This document shows, piece after piece, positions 10,201 through 19,862 of a stretch of DNA of 64,000 nt. How positions within the stretch are numbered: position 1 is the stretch's first letter; each line of letters starts with the position of its first letter. Made by a program: the position numbers and the translations under genes. The stretch comes from Haliscomenobacter sp. (GTDB lineage: Bacteria > Bacteroidota > Bacteroidia > Chitinophagales > Saprospiraceae): assembly GCF_016718685.1 (NCBI RefSeq), contig NZ_JADKCX010000034.1:1-64000 (forward strand), read 5' to 3'. The notes beneath the pieces are model-generated. The model worked only from the letters and a program-made list of their open reading frames with translations, did no database searches and had not been told where the DNA came from.

Positions 10201-10379
10201 CGGTGTTTAAAAACCTGAACATTCAGGAAAAACTGCCGACCAATTTTAAAAAACTGGTCGAACATTATCTCGATGTGACGGCCAAAACTCAACAACAACC
10301 TTCACCTGAAGCCCGGGCCTTTTTTACCAAGTGGAAGGAAAATGCTTCCCTCAAAAATTTGATCAAACAAATTATCTGA
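7252..10379 (+). CDS. WGR-domain protein, MolR/YehI-like (frameshift)
   Basis: The N-terminal ~75 residues form a WGR domain (KFWQIEVNGQQFTVVYGKNG, then GTSQTKTF), a module known from PARPs and bacterial MolR proteins that binds nucleic acid. The remaining ~970 residues are leucine- and lysine-rich helices resembling repeat scaffolds; no enzyme motif is visible. A one-base shift at about 9826-9840 splits the reading: the upstream part ends in TASCPKTRSLWP, and the downstream frame continues MPQNPEPLALRLAAS. The stop is 2 bp before the SWIM-domain gene, so the two are translationally coupled. WGR and SWIM proteins also occur together in enterobacterial yeh/mol-type clusters of unclear function. 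Confidence 0.8.
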
Positions 10380-10381
10380 CC

Positions 10382-11719
10382 ATGCAAGACTTAGCCTACC
10401 AATACAACGCCGTTTCCAGCATCCAGAAAGTAGACGGCATCAACCAGCTGGTGTTGGCGCACCAAACCGAACTGGAAGAGGTCAACAACATTCCTTGCTT
10501 CTTCTGGGGCAAGCTCACCGAGCCTTACACCACAGCCAAATGCTGGAGCACCATTGCAAAGGTGGTGCGTAGTAGCTTTGGCCCCATTCCTCCAAGCCTG
10601 CGCGATCCGATTGTTTCTGCTGGTGCTGAACGGATGCGGTTCGAAGGTTTTTCATCTTGCAATGGCGTATACGTGCGCCTGGACATGAAACCCGAAGCCA
10701 TTGATGGAGAATTTATCGCCAGCGGAACTACCAATGTGGATTTTAACGACCCCATGCTCAATGCCCTCAATGCCATCCAAAAGAATGAACGGGTGACCTT
10801 GGCCGTGGGCCAGCAAGAAATGCAGGTCATCTCCAGCAAAGCGAAGGTGGTAGAAAAAAAAGTTACGTTGCCCACCCGCTGGATCAAGGGCTTGACGAGT
10901 GTACAATTGTATTTGGCAGATATGGAGCAGCGCTTTGAAATCCCCAAAATACAGGCCATTCAACTGTTCCAAAGCCTACCTAAAGGTGTGACCAAAGGCG
11001 ATTTTTTTGTCACCAAAAGGGCGGGGAAATTTATGTTTGCTACACTTTCTACGCCAGACAGTGTGCGGATTGGGGGGCTGCAACGACTCCGCCTCCTGGA
11101 AGGCGTTTTACCCTTGCTGGACAAAATTATGGTTTATGAATCTGCCGATCGCGAAACCTGTGCCTTTGTGTGTGAAATGGGCAAAATGCAGTTGCTCATG
11201 GCCTTTTCACCCGACAATTACCGGGGCTTTTCGGGCGAAGGAAAGGCGCTGGAAAGTATGACCCAAAATGTACCTTTGGAATGGATTTATGGGCTGAACG
11301 CCCTCCTGAAATCGAATGAAACGTTTAGCCCCACTATGCTGTCCATTGAGCACGACATCGATTTTGGCACCATGGAGCACCTTACTGCGGGACTTTCTTC
11401 GATGGGTTTGTTGGGCTACGATTTGAGTGAAAACGCGCATTTTTATCGTCGTCTTCCCTTTAAAACGGAACGCATCCTGAGTTTGAACCCACGATTGAAA
11501 AATGCCAAAAAACTGATTGCGAATGATGATGTGCAATTTGTAAAAAACACGCCAGCTTACATCGAGGCCCTGGTCAAAGGTTCCGGAGTGATGCACAAAG
11601 TGATCATCGAGGGTGAGCAACAGCGTTGTACCTGTGATTGGTTCACCAAATACCAGGGCAAACGGGGCATTTGCAAGCACGTTTTGGCCGTGAAGATGAT
11701 GCTGGAAGGGGGGGAGTAA
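10382..11719 (+). CDS. SWIM zinc-finger protein
   Basis: The start chosen is the ATG 2 bp after the WGR stop (MQDLAYQYNAV), giving 445 residues; an upstream in-frame ATG at 10331 would overlap the WGR gene. The C-terminus has a complete SWIM zinc finger, CTCDWFTKYQGKRGICKH, matching CxCxnCxH. SWIM fingers mediate DNA or protein binding. The central region has no motif I can name. Tight coupling to the WGR protein suggests one complex. A gene for an RDD membrane protein follows 28 bp later. Confidence 0.85.
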   Translation: MQDLAYQYNAVSSIQKVDGINQLVLAHQTELEEVNNIPCFFWGKLTEPYTTAKCWSTIAKVVRSSFGPIPPSLRDPIVSAGAERMRFEGFSSCNGVYVRLDMKPEAIDGEFIASGTTNVDFNDPMLNALNAIQKNERVTLAVGQQEMQVISSKAKVVEKKVTLPTRWIKGLTSVQLYLADMEQRFEIPKIQAIQLFQSLPKGVTKGDFFVTKRAGKFMFATLSTPDSVRIGGLQRLRLLEGVLPLLDKIMVYESADRETCAFVCEMGKMQLLMAFSPDNYRGFSGEGKALESMTQNVPLEWIYGLNALLKSNETFSPTMLSIEHDIDFGTMEHLTAGLSSMGLLGYDLSENAHFYRRLPFKTERILSLNPRLKNAKKLIANDDVQFVKNTPAYIEALVKGSGVMHKVIIEGEQQRCTCDWFTKYQGKRGICKHVLAVKMMLEGGE

Positions 11720-11747
11720 ATTCAAAATTGAGACAAAAATAAATGCA

Positions 11748-12302
11748 ATGTCAAACACCACACCTAAAACCAGCACGCTCATCCTCAGCAGAATCGTCGC
11801 TGCAATACTCGACTATGGTTTCGTCATCGGCTACGCCATCCTTCTTTTTGAATTGGTAGGTTTGTTGTTCGGTTTTGATCAAATGGGGAAAATGGAATTC
11901 AGCCCAGCTGCTGGACAATTGATTGCTTTTTCAAGCCTCACTTTACCGGTCTTTTTGTATTTTTTTATGCAAGAAAAAAGTGCCAAAAAAGCGACCATTG
12001 GAAAACGTGCTTTAGGGTTACAGGTAGCAATGATCAAAGCATCCTCGAATCATTCCCGGGGCATTCTGATCCGGACGGTATTGAAATTATTGCCTTGGGA
12101 AATTGCGCATTGGGGAATCCAATGGTTGGCGTTTTATGTAAAAAAAGAAGCAGCGCCGCCGATTTGGGTGTGGGTTGTGTTGATTGTGCCGCAGGTTGTG
12201 GCTTTTTTTTATTTTGCGAGCATGCTGTACACCAAAGGCACATTGAGCCTTTACGATGCGATTGCGGGGACAAAGGTAGTAAGGCCGGGGACAAAGGTTT
12301 GA
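11748..12302 (+). CDS. RDD family membrane protein
   Basis: This 184-residue protein has four likely membrane helices. Near the N-terminus is SRIVAAILDYGFVIGYAI, with the Arg and Asp residues of the RDD family, and mid-protein is the family hallmark GKRALGLQV. RDD proteins are small inner-membrane proteins, some linked to ion exchange; the function here is unknown. It is the last gene of the WGR-SWIM operon and ends before a strong inverted repeat. Confidence 0.85.
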   Translation: MSNTTPKTSTLILSRIVAAILDYGFVIGYAILLFELVGLLFGFDQMGKMEFSPAAGQLIAFSSLTLPVFLYFFMQEKSAKKATIGKRALGLQVAMIKASSNHSRGILIRTVLKLLPWEIAHWGIQWLAFYVKKEAAPPIWVWVVLIVPQVVAFFYFASMLYTKGTLSLYDAIAGTKVVRPGTKV

Positions 12303-12320
12303 TTTCTATGGTGTGTCTAA

Positions 12321-12394
12321 GGTGTCTTTGGTTTCTTAGGTGGTGAAATACTCGTTACGAAGTTTTTTTTACCACCTAAGAAACCAAAGACACC
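12321..12394. repeat. Perfect 24-bp inverted repeat between convergent genes
   Basis: The arms 12321-12344 and 12371-12394 are exact complements (GGTGTCTTTGGTTTCTTAGG and on), separated by a 26-bp loop containing an eight-T run. Partial extra copies of the GGTGTCT word lie just outside. It separates the RDD gene from the convergent M14 peptidase gene and probably works as a two-way terminator. Confidence 0.85.
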
Positions 12395-12438
12395 CTAGAA
12401 TCACCTGAGCTATGCATGAGCGAAGCGCCCTCACATGC

Positions 12439-15028
12439 TTACTCCCTCCTTTCCGACTCCAATCCCGCCCCACTGATCAAATTTCCAAAAAACAGTGCGT
12501 TCAGGAACAAACGATTGGTGCCGTACCAATGCGCCCGGAAATTCGGATTGTCGGCCATATAAATGACCCGGCCAGCGCCAGCACCACTCACCACGATGCC
12601 AGCTGTGTTTTTGACGATATCCGTGTATTTGCGGTTCAAATAACCACCCAGGAGTGGATTGGCCGTGTACACCAGCGGTGAAGCATACGGGTTTTTGGAT
12701 TTTTCCATAAACACTTCCCCATCGCGGAATACCGGCATTTTGCTGCGCTTGTACCCAAAAATCAGGGGATGGCTCAGGTCCAGTTCCGCCTCAAAGATGG
12801 TGCCGGGGATTTCCTGGGAGCCGAGGTCGTCGGCAATTTCGCCATAAGGCCGCCTTCCTGTACTGGCATCGGCATTTTTGTATTCCTTCATGGTGGCAAA
12901 ACCAATCCCCTGACCTTTCAACCAGTTGACCGCCCGCTGAATGCCAATGATGGTACCCCCGGCGCTGACCCATTCTTTCAAGTTTGGCTACGCCACCCGC
13001 GTTGATGGTTTGGAAGGACCCGTCGCCCAACACAATCACATTGTAGCGGCTGAGGTTGGAACGGGCAATGTCGTCGGCTTCTACTTTGGAAATCACCATA
13101 TCAAAACGGGTATCTAGCAAGTGCCATACTTCTCCAGCAGTATTCGCACCCACTCCTTCCCCCACTACGAGCATGACCTTGGGTTGGCGCAAAGTAAGAA
13201 AGTTGTTGCTGCCCAGGTCGATCCCATCGGTGGTAAAACCGGTACTTACAGCATCAATGCTGACATTGAGTTCTTTGACAATCTCCGTCACCCACTGGTG
13301 GATTTGTTGCGGCGTTGCAGTTTGGTTTTGCGCCGGAATCATGATGGTGCCCGGGTCGTATTTTTTCCCTTGCAGGGTGATGGCCGACATGCCCACTTTG
13401 GTTCGCAACCCTTTGCTTTGCAAAAACTGCAAAGCCCGGGGCGCATAATAATCATCCCAACCCAGCATGTAAGCGTAATTGCTTTGTGCCGGAATGCTTG
13501 CGGCAGCCCGGACGGGTTTAGGACCATCTACTTTTGCGCCCAGTACTTTTCCATCCACCCCTTTTTTGGCCAGTGCAGCATAAGGAACGTTGAACGCCAT
13601 GGGCAGTGCCCAACTGGAAATATCGTAAAAGATACTGTCTTCAAACGTAGTGGGCGTTTCAAAAATACCCCGGATCAGGCGGTATTGTTTTTGCTCCAGC
13701 GGCACGACAAAAGAATGGTTGGGCTCAAAAGTTTTGCCATCCACCGTTACTTTGCTGCCCAGGGCATAGACGTCAATCTCTTGTCGGCGCATGATTTCCA
13801 CCAAACGATCGAGACGGGCCTGATCGTAAGGATCGCCAAAAACGTAGCCCATGCGGCTGTCGTTGCGGGCTTCCTGCAAGGCGCTTTGGAAGAAAGATTT
13901 TTGGTGCTCCAGCAATTCCTGCTTCAGTTCAACCGCCGCTTTCTGGGTAGATAGGGCAGTACGCACCTGGTTGCGAATCGTAAAGGCGAAAGTCAACAAT
14001 CCATTGGCACTTTCCTGCAAATGCCCGCGTGAACTGGCTTGTTCAAAAAGGATACCAATACAACCATGCGCATCGGGGAAAGTAGAACCTTTGCCGTAGT
14101 AGAAGTCGTCGTAACCTTCCTGCGAGTAGTACAAAGAGCCAATTTCATCCAGATTTTTGACGTGGTACTGACCGATTTTGGCCGTCAATTCCTGGTTCTG
14201 TTTGGGTGTAATCGGGTTGACCCGGGTAGGCACTCCGGGCATAAAGAAAAACGAAGAGTTCGTCCCCATTTCGTGGTGATCGGTCAGGATATTGGGTTTC
14301 CACTCGTGGAAGATTTTGGCCCGCCCCCGGGATTCCGGATGCGCTCCGGTCAGCCAGTCACGGTTGAGGTCGAACCAGTAATGGTTGAAACGCCCGCCTG
14401 GCCAGACTTCACTGTACTCGCGGTCTTGTGGATCACCAGTGAGGTGGCGGTTGCGGTGTTGGTTGGCCCAGGTGGAAAAACGGTGAAAACCATCGGGGTT
14501 GAAGCAGGGGTCAAAAATAATGATGACCTCGTTCAGCAATTTGTCCAATTCCGGGCTTTGGCCAGCTGCCAGGTAATAGGCCACCAAGGGCGCGGCGTTG
14601 CCTCCGCTGGGTTCGTTGCCATGGATGGAAAAGCCCTGGTAAATCACTGCTGGCGTGTTTTTCAGGTCGGCTTTATCTGCTTCTGCCGGGTTGCTTACTT
14701 GCAGGTGGCGTGCCTTTAAATCAGGCAGATTTTGGTGGTTGCGCTCGGAAGTGATGGCGATGTACACCAGCGGGCGTCCTTCGTAAGTGCGGGCGTATTC
14801 GGTCAGTTTGAAGCGCGGCGACAGTTCAGCCAGTTTGCGCATGTAGGCCAATTGCTGGTCGTGGCTGATGTGCCATTCCCCAATTTGGTAGCCCAGAAAT
14901 GCTTCCGGGGTAGGGATTTTGGGATCATAGGTGATCTCCGGGAGGTAATAAGACAAGGCTTGTTTGCTTTGGGAATAACCCATGTATGACCACAGCAAAC
15001 CCAGGATGAGTATCCATTTTTTGCTCAT
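12439..15028 (-). CDS. Secreted M14 family zinc carboxypeptidase (frameshift)
   Basis: A signal peptide (MSKKWILILGLLWSYMGYSQ) precedes an M14 metallopeptidase domain. Visible zinc-site motifs are HGNEPSGGNAAPL (His and Glu) and, further on, a conserved FDPCFNPDGF segment, FDLNRDWL and DHHEMG. About 500 further residues form a C-terminal region of unknown role. Near 12975-12985 the frame changes from GGVAKLE to KEWVSAGGTIIGIQRAVNWL, after which about 175 residues remain. Corrected length is about 860 residues. It probably trims peptides or peptidoglycan stems outside the cytoplasm. The C-terminal end shows no clear sorting signal. Confidence 0.85.
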
Positions 15029-15068
15029 AATTTGGTTTGTTTTGTTAGCGTGAGTTTGTTTAAAAATG

Positions 15069-15107
15069 AAAAAAAGCGGCTAGTTTATCGCACACAAACT
15101 AACCGCT
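15069..15107 (-). terminator. Rho-independent terminator (minus strand)
   Basis: Read on the minus strand, AGCGGTTAGTTT pairs with AAACTAGCCGCT across a 9-nt loop and is followed by a run of seven T. It stands between the end of the small secreted protein gene (15242) and the start of the M14 gene (15028), so it ends the upstream transcript. Confidence 0.85.
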
Positions 15108-15241
15108 CCCAAAAACCAAAAATAACAAAACTCAAATGAGCAACATGGAAAACTTTATGATCTGCTAATGTCTGTTGAGTTTACGAAGATGATGAACCGC
15201 TATCAGGCGACAGACAACACAATGCCCATCGCACAGGATGT

Positions 15242-15598
15242 TTAATCCAGCGCAATTTTGGAGCACAAAATTGAATGTTGATCAATCACCAAAACTTGAC
15301 GCAAGCTACCGGACTCCTGTTTTACCCTTAAAATGTAACGACCTTTTGGCAATTTAGAGAGGTTCAAACGGGTCATGTAACCGTTGTGTGCAGTGATGTT
15401 CTGTTCATGGTAGGTTTCGCGACTGTCGAGGCTTTCCAGCGTGATGGAGGTTTTTTCTTTTTGCAGATTGGCCAGGTGGACCACCAAAGAGCGGTCGTCG
15501 ACCGAGGTGTTCATTAGTACATTTTCAATGATTGGTGGAGTTGCCAGCAGTTGTAGCATAGACAGAGCTAACGCTAAGGACATGATTAGACGCTTCAT
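15242..15598 (-). CDS. Small secreted protein of unknown function
   Basis: This 118-residue protein has a signal peptide (MKRLIMSLALALSMLQLLA) and a single short beta-rich domain. The end pattern, LPKGRYILRVKQESGSLRQV and so on, resembles the fold and rhythm of T9SS-type C-terminal domains and of DUF3244-type secreted proteins. It is too divergent to name. It has its own terminator downstream (15069-15107) and a strong hairpin upstream (15628-15654). Confidence 0.65.
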   Translation of the reverse strand: MKRLIMSLALALSMLQLLATPPIIENVLMNTSVDDRSLVVHLANLQKEKTSITLESLDSRETYHEQNITAHNGYMTRLNLSKLPKGRYILRVKQESGSLRQVLVIDQHSILCSKIALD

Positions 15599-15627
15599 AA
15601 AAGATCAGGTTTAAATGATAAATAATG

Positions 15628-15654
15628 CAACGCCAGGGGTGAACTGGCGTTGCT
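15628..15654. terminator. Strong 10-bp hairpin
   Basis: GCAACGCCAG pairs perfectly with CTGGCGTTGC over a 7-nt loop. On the minus strand it follows the SIMPL-like gene by 160 bp and is trailed by the T-rich stretch ATTATTTATC, so it may end that transcript. It could also be a 5' leader structure of the gene starting at 15598. Confidence 0.55.
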
Positions 15655-15814
15655 TTGTCGGGTAATGATTTCTTATTGGGAAAGACGAGTACTGATTCGA
15701 AAGAGTTGCTCGAAAAAGTGTTAAAATTTGAATAGCTCGATAGAAAGCCATTTTTTAAAGACCAAGCGCCTGTTTGCTGGTATAAAATTTTTATTTGAAT
15801 GAGCTAAACAGAGA

Positions 15815-16510
15815 CTATTTGTGCAACAGTTCAAAACGAAAGCGCATGGAAAGGGTGGTGACGCTGCTAAGAGGATCGGCTTTTGCGGCTTCGGTTTGGT
15901 CGTAGTGGCGCGACAAAGCAGGATCTTCCAGCAATTCATAGTAGTTCAATTCCTGTTTGTTCAGGTCTTCTACTTCCAGAATTTTGCCCAAGCTGCAATT
16001 CATCAGGGTGGCCATTTTTTCGGCCTTACTGCGGGCTTTGGTGTACAGTTTTTCAAATAAACCCATTTCAGTTTTTTCAACTTCCGGGTAGATTTTGTCT
16101 CCCACGTTTCCCTCCACGTAGTTCAATTGGCGCAGCAGCGTCACCAGGTTGTCTAACTCGGTTTTATTGTTGACCTTGATTTTGAAAATGACAAAAGGAG
16201 CTTCATCGCGCGAGATGGCGAAGTTTTCTTCGCGGTTGATGACGTATTTTACTTTATTGCTCTCCAAAAATTGCTTGAGTTGGTTTTCGTTTTCCTTGAT
16301 GCGGGAGCGAATCATTTTGCGTTGTGCTTCGTAATCGCGATCCAGGTCTAATTCGTCTTCCAATTCCGGATTGACCCGCAAATGGTATTCCATCGCAACT
16401 GGCTGACGTTCCAATGATTCCATCATTTTTATATCCAGGTAAGCCGGAGTTTGTGCGTAAATGTTTCCCAAACCAGCAATAAGGCAGAGTAACAGGAACA
16501 GCTTTTTCAT
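15815..16510 (-). CDS. SIMPL (DUF541)-like exported protein
   Basis: The start at 16510 gives a 231-residue protein with a clean signal peptide (MKKLFLLLCLIAGLGNIYAQ); the longer open frame upstream has no signal and is not used. The segment KARSKAEKMATLMNCSLGKI is typical of SIMPL/DUF541 proteins, periplasmic proteins of uncertain role. The rest is charged and helical. No neighbour explains its job. Confidence 0.65.
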   Translation of the reverse strand: MKKLFLLLCLIAGLGNIYAQTPAYLDIKMMESLERQPVAMEYHLRVNPELEDELDLDRDYEAQRKMIRSRIKENENQLKQFLESNKVKYVINREENFAISRDEAPFVIFKIKVNNKTELDNLVTLLRQLNYVEGNVGDKIYPEVEKTEMGLFEKLYTKARSKAEKMATLMNCSLGKILEVEDLNKQELNYYELLEDPALSRHYDQTEAAKADPLSSVTTLSMRFRFELLHK

Positions 16511-16561
16511 GTTTAATGGGATATTAATGGGTATTAAAAAATATTGATTAGGTACTAAACG

Positions 16562-16569
16562 TACTTTTG
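16562..16569 (+). promoter_or_regulatory. Bacteroidota -7 promoter box
   Basis: TACTTTTG fits the TAnnTTTG consensus of Bacteroidota primary promoters. A TTG about 16 bp upstream (16544-16546) may be the -33 element. The box lies 60 bp before the DUF2279 gene at 16631. Confidence 0.5.
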
Positions 16570-16630
16570 TTACAAATTTGCCGAGGTATGCTTCAAAAAT
16601 AGACATTTCTCGGCGCCAAAATCGATTAGC

Positions 16631-17623
16631 ATGCGGATTACCTTTGTTTTGTTGTTCCTCATCCAGGTATCGAGTGGTTTTGCACAAGAAAAAAACACCT
16701 GGCAGTGGCTGGAGCCCGCAGACACGTTCAACAACAAACGCTTTAAACTCCTGACAATTGGTGGGGCTGCTGCCTATGCGGCAACTTCGGTGGGGCTCTA
16801 TTCCATATGGTACAAAAATTATGACCTTGGGCCTTTTCATTTTTTTAATGATAAATTTGGCAACAACGACGAATGGGAAAAAGTAGACAAAGCAGGTCAC
16901 GTGGTTACGGCTTACGCCGAAAGTTATCTGGCTTTTAAGGGCATGCGTTGGGCCGGTGTAAAACACAAACCGGCAGTTTGGATTGGTGCGGGAGTCGGTA
17001 CGATTTTGCAAGGAACGATCGAAGTTATGGATGGTTTCTCAGCGGGTTGGGGCTTTTCAAAAATGGATGTATTGGCCAATACCATCGGGGTAGCCACTTT
17101 TACTACCCAGGAATTGTTGTGGAAGGAACAACGCATGATGATCAAGGTGTCGAATACCCGTCCCAATTATCCGACTACGCTGATTCCTGGCAATAAAGGT
17201 GGCCCTCCGCTGAGTGTTCGCCAGATTGCCCACGGATTGTACGGCGACAACTATTTGGAAGCCTTCGTCAAAGACTACAATGGCATGACGGTTTGGGCCT
17301 CGATCAACCCCGCTTCTTTTTTAAAACTTTCCGAGAACAGCCGTTTTCCCCGCTGGCTCAACGTAGCGGTAGGTTTTGGTGCAGACGGGGTTTATGGCGC
17401 GTATGGCAACGTATATACCAATGCCAATGACAGCTACAGCCTGACCAACATTCCTCGCGAAAAAGAGTACTACCTTTCCTTTGATGTGGATTTGCGCCGT
17501 ATCCGTACCCGCAGTCCGCTGTTGCGTACCATTTTTCAAGGCCTGTCTTTTGTGAAAATTCCCGGACCAACTTTGGAAATGAGTTCGATTGGAAAACCTA
17601 AATTCCACTTCTTTTATTGGTGA
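16631..17623 (+). CDS. DUF2279 family exported protein
   Basis: This 330-residue protein has a signal peptide (MRITFVLLFLIQVSSGFAQ). The region around residues 40-170 shows the DUF2279 pattern: small hydrophobic helices, DKAGHVVTAYAESYL, and MDGFSAGWGFSKMDVLANTI with its conserved Asp and Asn. DUF2279 proteins (YfiM-like) are membrane-associated and of unknown function. It is a single gene with its own promoter box, followed by the GH65 gene. Confidence 0.8.
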   Translation: MRITFVLLFLIQVSSGFAQEKNTWQWLEPADTFNNKRFKLLTIGGAAAYAATSVGLYSIWYKNYDLGPFHFFNDKFGNNDEWEKVDKAGHVVTAYAESYLAFKGMRWAGVKHKPAVWIGAGVGTILQGTIEVMDGFSAGWGFSKMDVLANTIGVATFTTQELLWKEQRMMIKVSNTRPNYPTTLIPGNKGGPPLSVRQIAHGLYGDNYLEAFVKDYNGMTVWASINPASFLKLSENSRFPRWLNVAVGFGADGVYGAYGNVYTNANDSYSLTNIPREKEYYLSFDVDLRRIRTRSPLLRTIFQGLSFVKIPGPTLEMSSIGKPKFHFFYW

Positions 17624-17657
17624 TTAAAATTACCCCGGGTGGATAAATGATTTATTT

Positions 17658-17665
17658 TAGATTTG
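17658..17665 (+). promoter_or_regulatory. Bacteroidota -7 promoter box
   Basis: TAGATTTG matches TAnnTTTG exactly, 55 bp before the GH65 start at 17721. I could not identify a matching -33 TTTG with confidence. Confidence 0.45.
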
Positions 17666-17720
17666 CTGATTCCCGAAATCCTTTCCACAGCTACAATAGT
17701 GGGATCAATAATGTGAAACA

Positions 17721-19757
17721 ATGAAACGATTAGCACTTTTTTTCCTCTGCACTGCTTTTGGCAGTATGGGCGTTGCCCAAAATTTGAGTGATTCACCCTG
17801 GCACGTGTCCGCCCAAAACATCGACCCGAGCAAGTATTTTGGGGTTACGGTGGCCAATGGCATGGTGGGTTTGGTCTCTTCACCAGAACCCATGCGGGTC
17901 AAAGACGTGGTACTCAATGGGGTATACGACAACTACCAGCGCGGCCGGGTGTCCAACATCCTCAAAACCTTCAACCACATCAACATGAACCTGGATGTGG
18001 ATGGTCGCCGCATTGGCCGGGCCGACATCAGTAATTACCAGCAAGCACTGGACATGCAAAAAGCGTCATTGGCCACTACGTTTGAAGTGGGCGATAAGCT
18101 GAGCGTTCGGCACACCCTCATGTCGCTGCGCCATTTGCCCTTTACCGCCATGAGCATCATTGAAATCAAGGCCAAAAAAGACGTGACCATCACCCCGATG
18201 AGCGTCATCGAAGCCCCGGATCACCTCAGCGATGTACGCAATTACTACAGTGAAATCGACCGCCCCCACGTGGTTATTCCGCTCTTGACCTCGGTGGCCA
18301 ACAGCCCTAGTGGGAAAGTGAAAGTAGCGGCTTCGACCAGCTTTGTTTTTGACGAACCTCATGGACAGGAACCCAAGATCATCCACGAAGATTGGGACTA
18401 CAACATGCACCTGGCCAAGTTTTACAAAAAACTCAAAGCGGGCGAAACTTACCGGTTTACCCTGGTTGGTTCAGCCGTATCAACGGCGCATTTCCAGGAT
18501 CCCCACAACGAAGCCGAGCGTTTGACCATTTTTGCCAAACTGGAAGGTACGGCACGGTTGCTCAAGCGGCATGAAGCCGAATGGGCCAAACTTTGGGAAA
18601 GTGACATCGTCATTGAAGGTGATTTGGAAGCCCAACGGGCCGTGCGTTTTGCCATTTACCACTTGTATTCTTTCGCCCGTGAGGGTACGGCTTACAGCCT
18701 TTCTCCGATGGGGTTGTCGGGATTGGGGTACAACGGTCACGTATTTTGGGACACCGAATTGTGGATGTATCCTCCCGTGCTGATGTTGCAGCCCGCCATT
18801 GCCCGTTCTTTGCTCGACTACCGCTTTGAGCGCCTGGAAGCGGCCAAACGCAATGCTTTTTCGCACGGCTACAAAGGGGCCATGTACCCCTGGGAATCCA
18901 GCGACGACGGATCGGAAGATACCCCGGTTTGGGCGCTTACCGGCCCCTTTCAGCACCACATCACCGGGGATATTGCCTGGGCCAACTGGAAATATTATCA
19001 AGTAACCAAAGACAAACTTTGGTTGCGCGACCGCGGCTGGCCCGTGATCAAAGCCGCCGCCGAATTCTGGGCGAGCCGGGTAGAGCGCAATGGCCCAGGA
19101 AAATACGACATCAACAACGTGATTGGAGCCAATGAATGGCAAGAGAACATCGACAACAATGCCTTTACCAATGGCATGGCGATTACTTCTCTGCGCATCG
19201 CTACCCAGACCGCGAAAGAACTGGGACTTGCCCCTGATCCTGATTGGGAACATGTAGCCCAAAACATCCCCATCCTCAAATTTCCCGATGGAACCACCCG
19301 CGAAAATGCCACTTACGACGGCGTGACCATCAAACAAGCCGACGTAAACTTGCTCTCTTTTCCTTTGGACATCATCAAGGACGAAGCCAGTATCCGCAAA
19401 GACCTCCAGTACTACGAACCCCGCATGGCTCAAGACGGTCCTGCGATGGGGCAATCGGTTTTGGCTGCGCTGTATGGCCGTTTGGGGGAAGCCGAAAAGG
19501 CCTACGGGATGTTCAAAAAAAGTTACCAACCCAACCAGGTTCCACCTTTTGGGGTATTGGCAGAAACGGCAGGTGGTAATAATCCCTATTTTGCCACGGG
19601 TGCAGGGGGCATGTTGCAAGCCATTCTGGCTGGCCTCGGCGGACTGGAGATTACCGATCAGGGGATCATTCAGTTGAAAACCAAATTGCCAAAGGCCTGG
19701 AAGTCTTTGACCTTGAAAGGGGTAGGGGTTGAAAAAAAGACGTTTGTGGTAAAATAA
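17721..19757 (+). CDS. Exported glycoside hydrolase family 65 protein
   Basis: This 678-residue protein has a signal peptide (MKRLALFFLCTAFGSMGVAQ), an N-terminal beta-sandwich and an (alpha/alpha)6 barrel. Family signatures are FWDTE (residues 342-346), YPWESSDDGSED, and IGANEWQENIDNNAFTNGMA with Glu472 at the position of the general acid. GH65 contains disaccharide phosphorylases and hydrolases acting on alpha-glucosides such as trehalose and kojibiose. Export favours a hydrolase, since phosphorolysis needs cytoplasmic phosphate and sugar-phosphate use. The exact substrate is unknown. It is followed by an inverted repeat and a haloperoxidase-family lipoprotein gene. Confidence 0.85.
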   Translation: MKRLALFFLCTAFGSMGVAQNLSDSPWHVSAQNIDPSKYFGVTVANGMVGLVSSPEPMRVKDVVLNGVYDNYQRGRVSNILKTFNHINMNLDVDGRRIGRADISNYQQALDMQKASLATTFEVGDKLSVRHTLMSLRHLPFTAMSIIEIKAKKDVTITPMSVIEAPDHLSDVRNYYSEIDRPHVVIPLLTSVANSPSGKVKVAASTSFVFDEPHGQEPKIIHEDWDYNMHLAKFYKKLKAGETYRFTLVGSAVSTAHFQDPHNEAERLTIFAKLEGTARLLKRHEAEWAKLWESDIVIEGDLEAQRAVRFAIYHLYSFAREGTAYSLSPMGLSGLGYNGHVFWDTELWMYPPVLMLQPAIARSLLDYRFERLEAAKRNAFSHGYKGAMYPWESSDDGSEDTPVWALTGPFQHHITGDIAWANWKYYQVTKDKLWLRDRGWPVIKAAAEFWASRVERNGPGKYDINNVIGANEWQENIDNNAFTNGMAITSLRIATQTAKELGLAPDPDWEHVAQNIPILKFPDGTTRENATYDGVTIKQADVNLLSFPLDIIKDEASIRKDLQYYEPRMAQDGPAMGQSVLAALYGRLGEAEKAYGMFKKSYQPNQVPPFGVLAETAGGNNPYFATGAGGMLQAILAGLGGLEITDQGIIQLKTKLPKAWKSLTLKGVGVEKKTFVVK

Positions 19758-19847
19758 GGGTTCGGGGGTTCGATGTTCGAGGGTTGCACAAAATTCGATC
19801 CCGAACCTTCGAACCCCCGAACCCTCGAACCCCCGAACGTCGAACCC
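19758..19847. repeat. Gene-end inverted repeat (GGGTTCGA words)
   Basis: The left part (19758-19785) and right part (19818-19847) are near-complementary and made of GGTTCGAGG/GGGGGTTCGA words. The same words build the hairpin at 41962-42030, 22 kb away, also directly after a gene end. It starts one base after the GH65 stop codon. Confidence 0.8.
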
Positions 19848-19862
19848 GTTAAAACACTTAAC

